Assembly (NCBI RefSeq): GCF_014805625.2
Contig: NW_023998455.1
Span: 9,427,005-9,491,004, forward strand
Origin: Glossina fuscipes
Taxonomy: Eukaryota; Arthropoda; Insecta; Diptera; Glossinidae
Reading direction: 5' to 3'
Length of the DNA stretch: 64,000 nucleotides
Shown here: in pieces, positions 54,831-64,000 of the stretch
Position numbering within the stretch: position 1 is the first letter of the stretch
How the letters are laid out: every line of letters begins with the position of its first letter
Notes under the pieces: generated by a model
Told to the model about the DNA's origin: nothing
The model's database searches: none
Seen by the model: the letters and a program-made list of their open reading frames with translations, nothing else
Translations under genes and position numbers: made by a program

Positions 54831-55720
54831 AACCGTTTTTGCTTTCTGTATGAACTCTGTCAGCTCTGTAAATGTTTTAATGATTTTGTTATATAAATAG
54901 TTGAAACTAAATGTACATGATGTGGATCTTATCTAAAATACACTTAAATTTTTAAAAAACGTGTTTTAAGATTAAAAGAGATGTTTTTATATACACCATA
55001 AACTGTTACTTTAATAAGTTTTTATTCAATACTAGATAACATTAGTACATAGAGCGTACGGAATTCATCATGACACAAAACCAGAAAAACATGGTTAATG
55101 TATTATTTATTGACTGGTTATGTGAAATACGTTGTAACGCACGATGTCTATAATAATTCTCTCTGTCTGTTTGAATATATAACTACTGACTTTACTATTT
55201 TTATGACTACTCTTATGTGCCACTTCAAGATGAACGCGGTTTGTAGAGATGAACGCACGTGTCATAACCGAGTTACCCAGATTGGGATGTAAACAGAGGT
55301 TTTAAATTCTTATGGTCACTTCATAGACGGTTACAACTAAGAGATATACGCGTGTCTTACCTTTATAAAAGTAAACGGATAGAGGAAATCAACTTAAAGA
55401 AAGAGCAGATCATAAGACCTATAACCTACCCTACCTATGATCTGTTCCGGCGCGTAATTTCGCGCGAAGTTGGGTCTAATGTTTCTCTAACTTGCTTTTC
55501 TCTAATATAAAAAAACGTTACCAAAATTTTACATATTTTTTTGTCTTTTAGCTCAGATAACTTCTAGTAGCAAAACCAATAACAATATCTCTACATTAAT
55601 CAAAAGGGGGCGGATTAAATAATTTGTAGGTATATATGTATGACTACTTAAATTATGTCAGGTATTAAATAAATCATATATACATGTTATAAAGGTAAAA
55701 TAAATACGATAAAAAATCTT
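54831..55720 (+). other. Probable scro 3' UTR and poly(A) signals
   Basis: No coding frame with a domain. Canonical AATAAA signals occur at 55668-55673 and 55699-55704; either would give a 3' UTR of about 0.85 kb. A hairpin-capable inverted repeat (CAGATCATA at 55406-55414, TATGATCTG at 55436-55444) lies in between, next to a GC-rich stretch TTTCGCGCG (55458-55466). Confidence 0.45.
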
Positions 55721-55834
55721 ATGTGCCGACTGTTTGCTGCTGTAGATGATGACATCGATATCAAAAATGATGAAGTTAATAATGAAGTTGATGACGTAAC
55801 GGAGACTAAAACTTTTTGCTGTTGTGTACTTTAA
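55721..55834 (+). CDS. Small open frame, acidic, with CAAX-like C terminus
   Basis: 37 codons from ATG: MCRLFAAVDDDIDIKNDEVN, an acidic middle and a C terminus FCCCVL before TAA. The last four residues (CCVL) fit a prenylation-type CAAX box. An in-frame TAA lies upstream at about 55670, so it does not extend further. It sits just after the putative scro poly(A) signals on the same strand. I do not recognise it; a chance frame is quite possible. Confidence 0.15.
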   Translation: MCRLFAAVDDDIDIKNDEVNNEVDDVTETKTFCCCVL

Positions 55835-56819
55835 ATGTTTCATAAACTCAAATTCAGCATGAACAATTCGCGACGATTATTTTCCTTCCAGTTTATTTTT
55901 ATTACTCTTTCCTTTATTCACTCTGGTTTCAAAAATCGCTTTTCTATCTCGATGACGAAAATGGTGTCCCAAGATATTGTTGAAACGTTTATTGCTGTTT
56001 ATGGATTATTCGCATTTTCGTTCTTCTTTTTAAATTGCATTTCTCTGCTTTGATCGACGTGTACACATTATGTACCCACAACATTTCTTCACACATATAA
56101 ATGAATTTGCTTATATTTGAATATACATACGTACTATACAACTGTACATATAGTTATTCATTGCACATTTTTACATATTTATTATAATATTCCAATTTGT
56201 TTTTGCTATACATATAAAAGAAATCGCCTGCCGTTGTATCTTTTATTATAATTGTGACTTTTAAAAATATTTTTTTTACGACAATTTTTAGACGGGAAAC
56301 ATTTTCTTCGTAAAAAAAAAAGTGAAGTACTTGTAAAGTTCTTGAGGAGCATAATGTCCAATACAAACTAGTTTATTTCACAAATTTATTAGGAACGTTT
56401 TTCAAAATTTTTCTAAAAAAAAAGAAGAACAATTTAACTGACTTTTGCAAAGTTTTTCCACGTGTCTTTAAACTACCTAACAACTTCATTTCCTGCAGAG
56501 TTGTAATGTAGCAAATATCACATAAAATATAAAACCAGTGTTACAACGTTACATATTTAAAAAAAAAAAATACAGCATCTCTGCAATATGACTCATCCTT
56601 TTTATCTATGTAAAGGACGAAAAGGTTGCGTTAGGATTCTTATTATTTATCAACACCTACCTAAGCAATGAAGTTCGTGGCAAAAAAAAGAGCGCAATAT
56701 ACAGCTAAAGGCCATCAATCACATTAATGGGGCGGGTTCTTTCCTGAAGAGCTTGGCAAATATTTGCTGCGAAGCTCTTGACCGCAAGCTGCGTTCCTCC
56801 TGCGAGCGTAGTTCAACAC
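55835..56819. other. Downstream flank of scro, non-coding
   Basis: AT-rich; a hydrophobic 72-codon frame (55835-56053) has no recognisable domain. Nothing else is supported. Confidence 0.5.
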
Positions 56820-57560
56820 TTTCTTGTTTGAATATTACCCAATGCAAGATGTGCGCTCCGTGTCTTCTGTTTCCCCACATCGTATATATGTCTTCCTATT
56901 TGGAGTGGTGAATATAGGCTTCGAAAGAACCATATCTGGTGAGTTCTTGCGTTACACAGGAGCCAACATGTTTTCTCGAAAATCAGTCTTTAATGTTCAG
57001 TATAAGACGTCATGTCAGTCCCTCTTCCCCATCTCTGGCAAGGCGACACTTCTCCCTTGATTTTGTCATACTTTCTTCAGCCAAACCGATTGGAACCATC
57101 CTAGCGATTATCAGCACAACATCCTCAGTAGCGATGTGCTTACCCTTAACGCTCTTAGGCGTAATGTCGACTTGAGACCTTCACTGTAGATTTGGACGTC
57201 CCGGACGCCATATATGGCTCACGTATAGCGTTGCCTATTTTGCCACAACCATTTGTCTTACAGCATCTCACAGTCCTTTAGATGAAAACACATCGTTCTA
57301 CGCTTGAAATAATTCGTTCTGATATTTTGGAGGCAGTTCGGGATTTCTCGGTTATCTAAGGATATTATAATGTGTCGCCATCTTGCTGAGTTGAACGCAC
57401 TTTTAATATCCGACATAACTATTAGGCAGCATATCTCCACATCGTCGTTCCATCAAGTTCTTTCGACTGCTGTACTGGCACTGAAAAATCAGTTTAGCCC
57501 TCCCGACTCAGCCATAGCCAGCAAAATGCGATGGCTGTAAAAACCCAATTGCTTCCACAT
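56820..57560 (-). mobile_element. R1-clade LINE remnant, minus strand
   Basis: Read on the minus strand: IVMSDIKSAFNSARWRHI (57416 to about 57360), the first palm block of R1-type RT (usual form V.LDVKNAFNSA.W), followed by a short stretch ending FKRRTMCF. The catalytic FADD block is missing. The frame resumes with thumb and tail pieces: LRLRALRVSTSLLRMLC (about 57175 to 57125), a broken GMVPIGLA-like block, and a C-terminal piece LTRYGSFEAYI (about 56950 to 56918) that corresponds to the LTGHGCFGAYL-type motif ahead of the R1 terminal Cys/His knuckle. Many stops. Minus-strand sequence at 58570-58070 might be its ORF1 (for example VQADRVNKKNGDLKRSQIEK), but this is unproven. Confidence 0.65.
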
Positions 57561-59299
57561 TGCAAGAAGTATACCTGTAACTTGCCAGCTGTTGTAAAGT
57601 TTGACGGCCACTTCAGTTTGCGATCAATTATTACTATAATATCACAATTTGGGATACCATATCGTCCTAGGGCTTTTTTTAATTTTTTGCTCTAGCTTTT
57701 GATATCATGTTCATACTTGACATGTGGCGTCTTCTCACAAGTGCAATAGACCGCCAGTCGTCTAAGCGATAGCGTTTCTACAATGTCTTTGCAGGTCTCA
57801 AAGTGTTTTTAACTACCTAGTAACCCAAGCCCTTTGTGTTAGCTTCTATTCCATTTACGTGCATGCTGAAGCTGCGACGCCTGTGTCCAATGATTGGATT
57901 AGTTCTTTAAGCTATCATCTCTTGTTCTTATACTTCAGTTGACGTGTTAAGTAATCCATGATATTTTTCGATCTTTGGTGAAACCGGCGTGTTCGATTGC
58001 AGCGTAGCTATCTCCTCGTTCCGCCAATATGACGGTAATTATATAATATATAATAATAATGCGTCTTCTTATTATGGCGGCATCACCTCCTTCTTCAATT
58101 TTTCGATTTGAGATCGTTTGAGATCTCCATTCTTCTTATTAACTCTGTCAGCTTGTACCCCCAAGATTATTTTAAACATCATCGAAGTTGGTGGACTTCC
58201 ATCGTGAGTAGCGTAACGTCTCGGATGCGCCGATCTTAGAAACCTCTGCCTTAATGTTTGAAACCCGTTTTTCTTCATCTACCTTGTTCCCACTATTTCC
58301 GGAATTCGTCACATTTTTGACTGAGTGAATTACGCATGTAATTTTTCCACACTGTGTAGCAATCACTTCATTATTTGCTCCCTCTGATGTAGCTGTTGTT
58401 GGTTATGCACATACAGTCATTTTCTATGTTCTTGTTTTTGTTTTTTGACCCTACGTTGTTATGGCTTTTTGTTTTGCTGCTGATGTTATTGATTTTTCCT
58501 TAGGTTGTACATTTTATTGCGCCTTTGCTTATGTATTCGTGTGCGTGCTTAAATGGGCTGCTATCACTGCTATTTCTGTTCTGGTGCTGTTTCTCTTTCC
58601 GCAGCAAGTAGCGCTGTTTTCGGCGTTGTACTCGCCGTTGTTGTTTATGTGATCATTGTTGCTACCATTAGCGGACGTTTATATATTTGCAGGCTTGCTT
58701 CATTCCGTGGCCAATAGTTTTAGGGGGGTGACCAGCATTGCCCTTTGCAAAGAACGCCCTTACTTTTCCTACGCATATTTGTAAGCAAACTGATCTTCGA
58801 GCAATACAGAGCGTCTGCATTCATACCAGTACTATATGTACTTTTGTCGAAAGCGCAAGGTTACGCTTCAGAGAAATTGGCAATGCCTGTTTTCGTGTTC
58901 ACTGTACTTAACGGCCGTAACTAAATAGTGAAGAGAGGGGAAGACTTTCTACGAATCGACAATGGAGCGATAGCGCGCTTTTCAGTCTAGTTTTTCACTG
59001 AGATCTCCAGTTAAGCCGATTTTTTTCACAAAACTAACACTAAAAGAGGGGGCACTTCAGAACGGTTTTCCGCGCTACATACTCGCCGAATTCATTCAAT
59101 AATACGGTGAACTTATCTTTGGCGTGTACTCACTTCATTTCACATTCCCAATTTAGATTTGGCTCGTAACAAACGAGACTGGTTACTCAGCGGTTTTTGC
59201 CAACCCAAGAACGCATCACTGGTTAAGTCACTAATGACGTGGAGGTTCGAGGCTTTTGCGGTAAAGTAGCAAAATTTAGTTGTATCTGTGATATATCTG
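57561..59299. other. Unresolved sequence, possibly LINE ORF1 and decayed repeats
   Basis: Composition is more balanced than upstream DNA. Minus-strand frames around 58072-58366 contain VSNIKAEVSKIGASE and LKRSQIEKLKKEV, which would fit a coiled LINE ORF1 but lack any zinc knuckle. A hydrophobic plus-strand frame at 58461-58652 is probably the shadow of a Ser/Asn-rich minus frame. No firm call. Confidence 0.3.
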
Positions 59300-59420
59300 T
59301 TTCAGTGATGTCTTTTTACTTGAAGTGCAAATAGAATGGCCTGCGAAAACCAACTCTCGTGTGGCGCAACGACTCCATCCGAAGTGACACTTTCTTTAAC
59401 CTGTTGCAGTCATTTCTATC

Positions 59421-59770
59421 TTAATCCGCTACTCCAAATACTTTGTTGCAAAACAAACAGTGCGCCTGCCATGAACCAGCAAAGTTGCGTTGTAAGATAA
59501 GAATGTTGGCGGCAATTCCAGTGCTGCTTAAATATTTTGCCAAGAAGCCAATGCAGGACAATGGAATTGGATGATGCGCTTCATATGAAATTGCTGTTGA
59601 GTGTAAGCGACATTTAACACGAATAAGCCCCTTTATATCTACAAACCTGTGGACATATTTACCTGTCTTCTTATTCTGCTTCCGGAGCGATTTCAACTCT
59701 GCCTGGATGCGGAAACGTTCTACGGTCTTGACGACAATAAACTTCGGCAACAAACACTCTATTTGGCGTT
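59421..59770 (-). mobile_element. BEL/Pao retrotransposon fragment (pol, before integrase core)
   Basis: The minus strand is open for about 110 codons. Motifs FRIQAELKSLRKQ, DIKGLIRVKCRLHSTAISYE and HHPIPL match the BEL/Pao segment ahead of the integrase core (family form: GLLRVGGRL, LPYD..HPI.LP). The following zinc-finger block and DDE core are not recognisable downstream (below 59421). No LTRs were found. It is a short dead fragment. Confidence 0.65.
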
Positions 59771-62039
59771 AATTGAAAAATCATCTCGTTGGTGATGCAA
59801 GAAGATGCGGGGTTCATATCGTAGACGATGTTTCCAGTTTCATTGGAGTGTACTAATATGGCATTTGGTTACAGACGAATTTATTTTTCTTCACATCTGA
59901 CTTTGGTTAACCAATATCGAAAAGGCTGAGCTAAGATTGAAAATTGCTATATAAAAATAACCTGCTTTTGCGGGATGACGTTAATTGATGTTTGAGACAG
60001 CAGGATCTTTCGAGTTAGCTCACTAAAATGCTGGCCCGCGGAAAAATGCCCTTCTCGATGTCAAAGTTCAAGCGAAAAATAGCCTACACATGCAGATGTA
60101 TCTAGACTTAGTAATGAGTTATGGGTTAAACGTTATTCCGCTTCTCCAAACGATTCGAGTATATTTGACAAATGATGCAAAGTTTTTCGTTCGCAACCAT
60201 AATGATTGTTTGGAGAAACTTTTGTACGTGACCGGTTTGTACGGATTCAAATAAATCAAACTTTATGCAACATTTATCCAAGTCTTCCAAGTCTTCGGCA
60301 CATTCACATTCTTGTGATGAGATGAAATTGTTTTATATCTCTGTGTATCTGTATCTATTTTTCAATAGTGAATATGAATACAGACAATCAGAATTGAATT
60401 AGCATCGAAGACAATTTGTTTTATGTCACTGAGTCTGTACACATTGAAGTGTTAAGAGATAGTCCAAGTGCTGTGGTTGCTGGCAAGTAGGAAACCATCC
60501 TTAGATTGCGCACACCATGGTAAAATCTAAAGAAACAAGAAGCAAATATAGTTTTAGTTTTAATAGGCACTTTTCGATGTATCGTGTCCGTTATTTTCTT
60601 TCTACAGCGTAGAAGTGATATGTGAGTGTTTACATACCTTCCTCAAAATTAATGTATTTTTCGTGGATATTAGCTTTATTACGTTTCGTCCGGATAGATC
60701 GCACCCTATATGAGCTGCGATATGTACTCGCTATTTCACGTATCCCGAAATATGAAAGACCTCGGCACCGCAGTTCGGTGGTCACTGCAGAAATGGCACA
60801 CACTAGATTATTCCTTGGAACACTTCCTGCGACTATCAAGGCGAAATATATGTTTTGGAGTGTCCGAAAGTATTCATATAGCCTGACCCGTTCCGCGTTT
60901 AACAAATTTAAGTGTCAGTCAGTATCAAGAGTAAGAAGGTCCGACACACGCGCCGATTTTCAAATTTCAAGAAGTTAGACTTCTTGTCAAAGGCCGCATC
61001 ATCATTCACCCATTTTCATCACAAGATGCGAACAAAACCAACGTTTTCCCATCTAAAGCGAGTTTTAGTAGGAATGATTATAAGCGAGGGATTCAGAACA
61101 TCAACTCATCTAGCTCAAATTTTTGTATCTTACATCGCTGGCGGCACAGGTTATATTAAATTTGTGCGCACGTAGATAATACTCAGAACGACTTGAGGTA
61201 GACCCATGATTTACCATACCGACCGCGTCAGAATCGTTGCCTAAATTGGTCTAAACTTGTCTGCCCGTCTGATGAGTGACCATATAGCATTTACGGGTTG
61301 CATTTTTGGGGTATTTTGATTAAATTTGATAAAATGACATGTTTTAGAGCTAGGGTGAACGCTATTAAAAACGATTCGCTTCGGACCACTTTTTCCACTA
61401 ATAATTTTTGGTAAGTCGCTATACGAAAAAGCAATGTAATTTTTAGAAGTTCGCGAAAAAAATTATTTAGTAGTAGTATTTCGGCGTTCTAAATTCGCCG
61501 GACAATTTTGAATCGGACGGGATCCCTTTTTCATATAATCATTTCGCGCCTCAGAAATAGAAATTTATTACTACAGCATTAACAAAGGAATGACTTCGAA
61601 AGTCTTCGTTCCTTTAATCAAATTAGTGATTTAGCTGCTTAATTTATTTATTTTGTATATCAAAGATTAATATTCCGATGAAAAGAAATAGGCTAACAAT
61701 GCATGCAAAAAACATGGGTGAGGTCAACTGTTGAATTTGTAAGTGTGTTGGAAATCTGTGAAGACTAAATTGCGAATTCATTGGAGGAGAAATCGGTACG
61801 AGATGTCCTTTTAAGTGGGTCATCATAAAAGAATTCAAGCATCAACGATGAAAAATGTAATCTTAAGGCGATAAAATCAACTTTCCAAAGCGTCTCAATT
61901 CCTTAACAAGAAAATTTCTCAAACAGCAACGTTTTATAGAAAAATGCTGCAATTCGGTAACACCAAGCATCTTAAAAGCATCAATGTAAAAAACGTGTTC
62001 AAATCCAAATGCAAATGTGCAGCTGAAGGATGTAAGGGG
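59771..62039. other. Unresolved sequence between retroelement remnants
   Basis: Overlapping open frames on both strands at 60622-61175 (up to 118 codons) lack recognisable domains; they may be decayed retroelement DNA. The remainder is AT-rich with no called feature. Confidence 0.4.
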
Positions 62040-63808
62040 TAGCAAGTGGACGAACGTTAAGGGCAAATAGTGCTTGAATCCCTAGAATGGGTTATTAACA
62101 ACATCTATACTTACAGTGACCACGTAGCAATAATCTTGAAGCTACATCAGAGCCAGCGGGCGACCAGGGTAAAACTCTCTCAGGGGTCTCAAATGGAAAC
62201 GAGAATCTCTAGATAAAAAACTCTTCGAGCATAAATTGGAAGAAGCAGAACCCAGGAACTCGGCAAAGGCTTCCGTTGCGGAGGTTATAGCACGGATTAT
62301 AAAAGCTTGTGAAGATTCAGACGTTGCTTCTTCAAGAGCAAGGAGCCAGTATGCTGGTGGACAGACAAGATAACCGAACTAAGGGCTCAATATAACAGAG
62401 CGAGGCATATCTACCAAAGATCGAGAGGGACTAGCGCTTATCTCAGACATCAAGAAGAGCTCAAATTCAGGCGATGACTTTTTAAAAAATCGATAATGGT
62501 CAGTAAGAAAATGTGGTGAAAAAGTGGGGTAAGGCGTATAAATAGGTGATGAAGAAGCTAAAATATTTAGGCTATGTTTGTGAGCACATTCAACGCTTGT
62601 TTGAAAGAACAAATTTTTCCAGATAAGTGGAAACAACAAACGCTGGTGTTGCTGCCAAAGCCAACTAAACCGTGAAGCATACGCATACCGCCGTATTTGT
62701 CTATTGGATACAATAGGCAAAGTGTAAAAGGAACACGTTGGATGGAAGGCAACAAAAAGTATTGCTTAGTAATAGCATTAAACATTAAAAATGCATTCAA
62801 CTCAGCAAACTGGTATTGTGTCATAGTCGCTGTACAGAAAAGAAGAGTCCTACCGCATCTTCTAAATACAGTGGCTAGTTACTTTACTGACAGGAAACTT
62901 CGATACGTTACGTATAAAGGGTGCAGAGAAAGGCCGACCACCGGAGGGATGCCTCAGGGATCAGTCCTGGGTCCTACATTGCGGAACGTGATGTACGACG
63001 ATATCCTGAGACTACCTCTCCCAGAGGGAGCATCCATCGTGGGTTTTGCTGACGACATTGCGATAACTATCGTGGCAAAAACTTTAGAGGGAAATACCAC
63101 TACAGCGAATAAAACTACCGACACGATTAAGAGGTGGCTGCGGTCAGTGAATTTAGATCTGGCGGAAGAACAAACAGAAGCGGTATGAATCTCTTCTAGG
63201 AAGAAAATTGAGAAAGTGACTATCCAAGTGGGAGATACGAGGAAACAGTCACAAGAAGCTATAAAATACCTAGCAGGGATGATCGACTATAGACTTTCGT
63301 TTAAACGGCTTCTGCAGTACATGGGCGAAAAGGCAGCTAAGGTAGCAAAGTCGCGGGCGTGCTTACTGCCAAACTAGCGGGGCCTTGGCAAGATCATACA
63401 AAGCTGATTGCAAAAGTGGTGACTACGGCAGTAATGTATAGCTCTTTAGTTTGGGAAAAAGCCCTCACTATACCGTCTTACACAAGAAACATCCAAGCAG
63501 CATACAGGCTATGCGCTCTAAGAGCGGACGACGTCGGACGATGCGGCTTTGGCTATCGCTGGGATCATACAAATCGACTTGCGAGCCAAAGCAGGTATTT
63601 GACACAGCCAATTAGCGGCCCTGGTTGCTTTAGAGCATATTTAAATAGGTTTAAGATAGAGCAGGACACATTCTGTAGTTTTTGTGAAAGCATCGAAGAC
63701 GCTGAACATGTTGTAAGGAAGCGTTTTACTTCCTTCCGTCCGCACAAATGGCGACCCTTAGACCCCAAAAACAGTCAGTATGGTTTGTCCCTCCGCTCTA
63801 GAGAATGA
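62040..63808 (+). mobile_element. R1-clade LINE remnant, plus strand, RT palm retained
   Basis: Plus-strand blocks in R1 order: end of endonuclease (YSDHVAIILKLH, about 62112-62147); linker with CWWTDKITELRAQYNRARHI (about 62350-62410); RT fingers (STFNACLKEQIFPDKW, LVLLPKPTKP, then AYRRICLLDTIGKV in another frame, 62580-62725). A gap of roughly 50 codons follows compared with usual R1 elements. Next is an open frame at 62697-63188 with LNIKNAFNSANW, GGMPQGSVLGPTLRNVMYDD, LRLPLPEGASIVGFADDIAI. FADD is the catalytic motif form used by the R1 clade. A stop at 63186 is followed by thumb pieces (YLAGMIDYRLSF) and, at 63359-63808, NIQAAYRLCALR and the C-terminal GCFRAYLNRF with CSFC and AEHV. The last Cys of that knuckle is replaced by Arg. 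Inactive. Confidence 0.85.
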
Positions 63809-64000
63809 ATACCCCTTATATATCTCCTCTCCTTACGTCAGCATAAGATCATCCTTCTCCTGCACAAACTGTTGATAACTCAATGTTTATTAAAAAACAA
63901 GAGAAAAAGGAAATGTGCCCAGTATAAGCAATATACATAAGTCTTTGCATGAAGAAACGTGTTATAATCCGTTGAGCAACATTCTAATAGCTGTTGCTAG
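63809..64000. other. Window end, no feature seen
   Basis: AT-rich sequence after the R1-like C terminus, with an A-rich stretch near 63891-63910. It may include the element's 3' UTR, but no end or target-site duplication is visible. Confidence 0.4.

Noticed and set aside
60622..61175. Overlapping frames on both strands, up to 118 codons
   Set aside because: No recognisable motif in any frame; could be decayed repeat DNA. Not called as a gene.

Overview
The window looks like nuclear DNA of a higher (cyclorrhaphan) fly. It is AT-rich, with long non-coding stretches, many decayed retrotransposons and one spliced gene whose protein closely resembles the Drosophila NK2-class homeodomain protein Scarecrow (Scro). 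The genus cannot be fixed from sequence alone; a tephritid or drosophilid relative is plausible. No tRNA, rRNA or CRISPR array and no prokaryotic-type operon was seen.

Layout. 1-5740: AT-rich, no recognisable gene. 5740-7420: plus-strand CR1-clade LINE remnant. 7820-7960: short tandem duplication. 9100-11920: decayed LTR-retrotransposon sequence, with a weak Ty3/gypsy RT trace near 10.4 kb and a clear Ty1/copia integrase plus RT remnant at 11.06-11.91 kb. 12922-17989: an almost complete LTR element of about 5.07 kb with two LTRs, a lysine-tRNA-like primer site and a polypurine tract, but no pol gene that I can see. It looks like a non-autonomous (LARD-like) element. 18.3-22.7 kb: another LINE remnant (I/Jockey-like), perhaps with an RNase H piece. 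22.7-36.4 kb: non-coding DNA upstream of scro, including a consensus RFX X-box cluster at 32.78 kb.

36482-54830 carries scro: six coding exons, all with GT/AG introns and matching phases, giving a 458-residue protein. It has an N-terminal TN/eh1 repressor motif (residues 112-118), an NK2 homeodomain (residues 249-308, Tyr54 present) and the NK2-specific domain (about 324-341). The homeobox is split over three exons, with introns after homeodomain positions 12 and 44. Intron 4, the second one inside the homeobox, carries an antisense CR1 LINE that has lost its reverse-transcriptase core.

54831-56800 is the likely 3' UTR and downstream flank. 56.8-63.9 kb is a second transposon graveyard: an R1-clade LINE piece on the minus strand, a BEL/Pao integrase piece on the minus strand and a longer R1-clade piece on the plus strand.

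The only gene likely to encode a working host protein is scro. I found no wholly new biological system. The items most worth following are the pol-less LTR element, the X-box cluster, and the antisense CR1 within the split homeobox.
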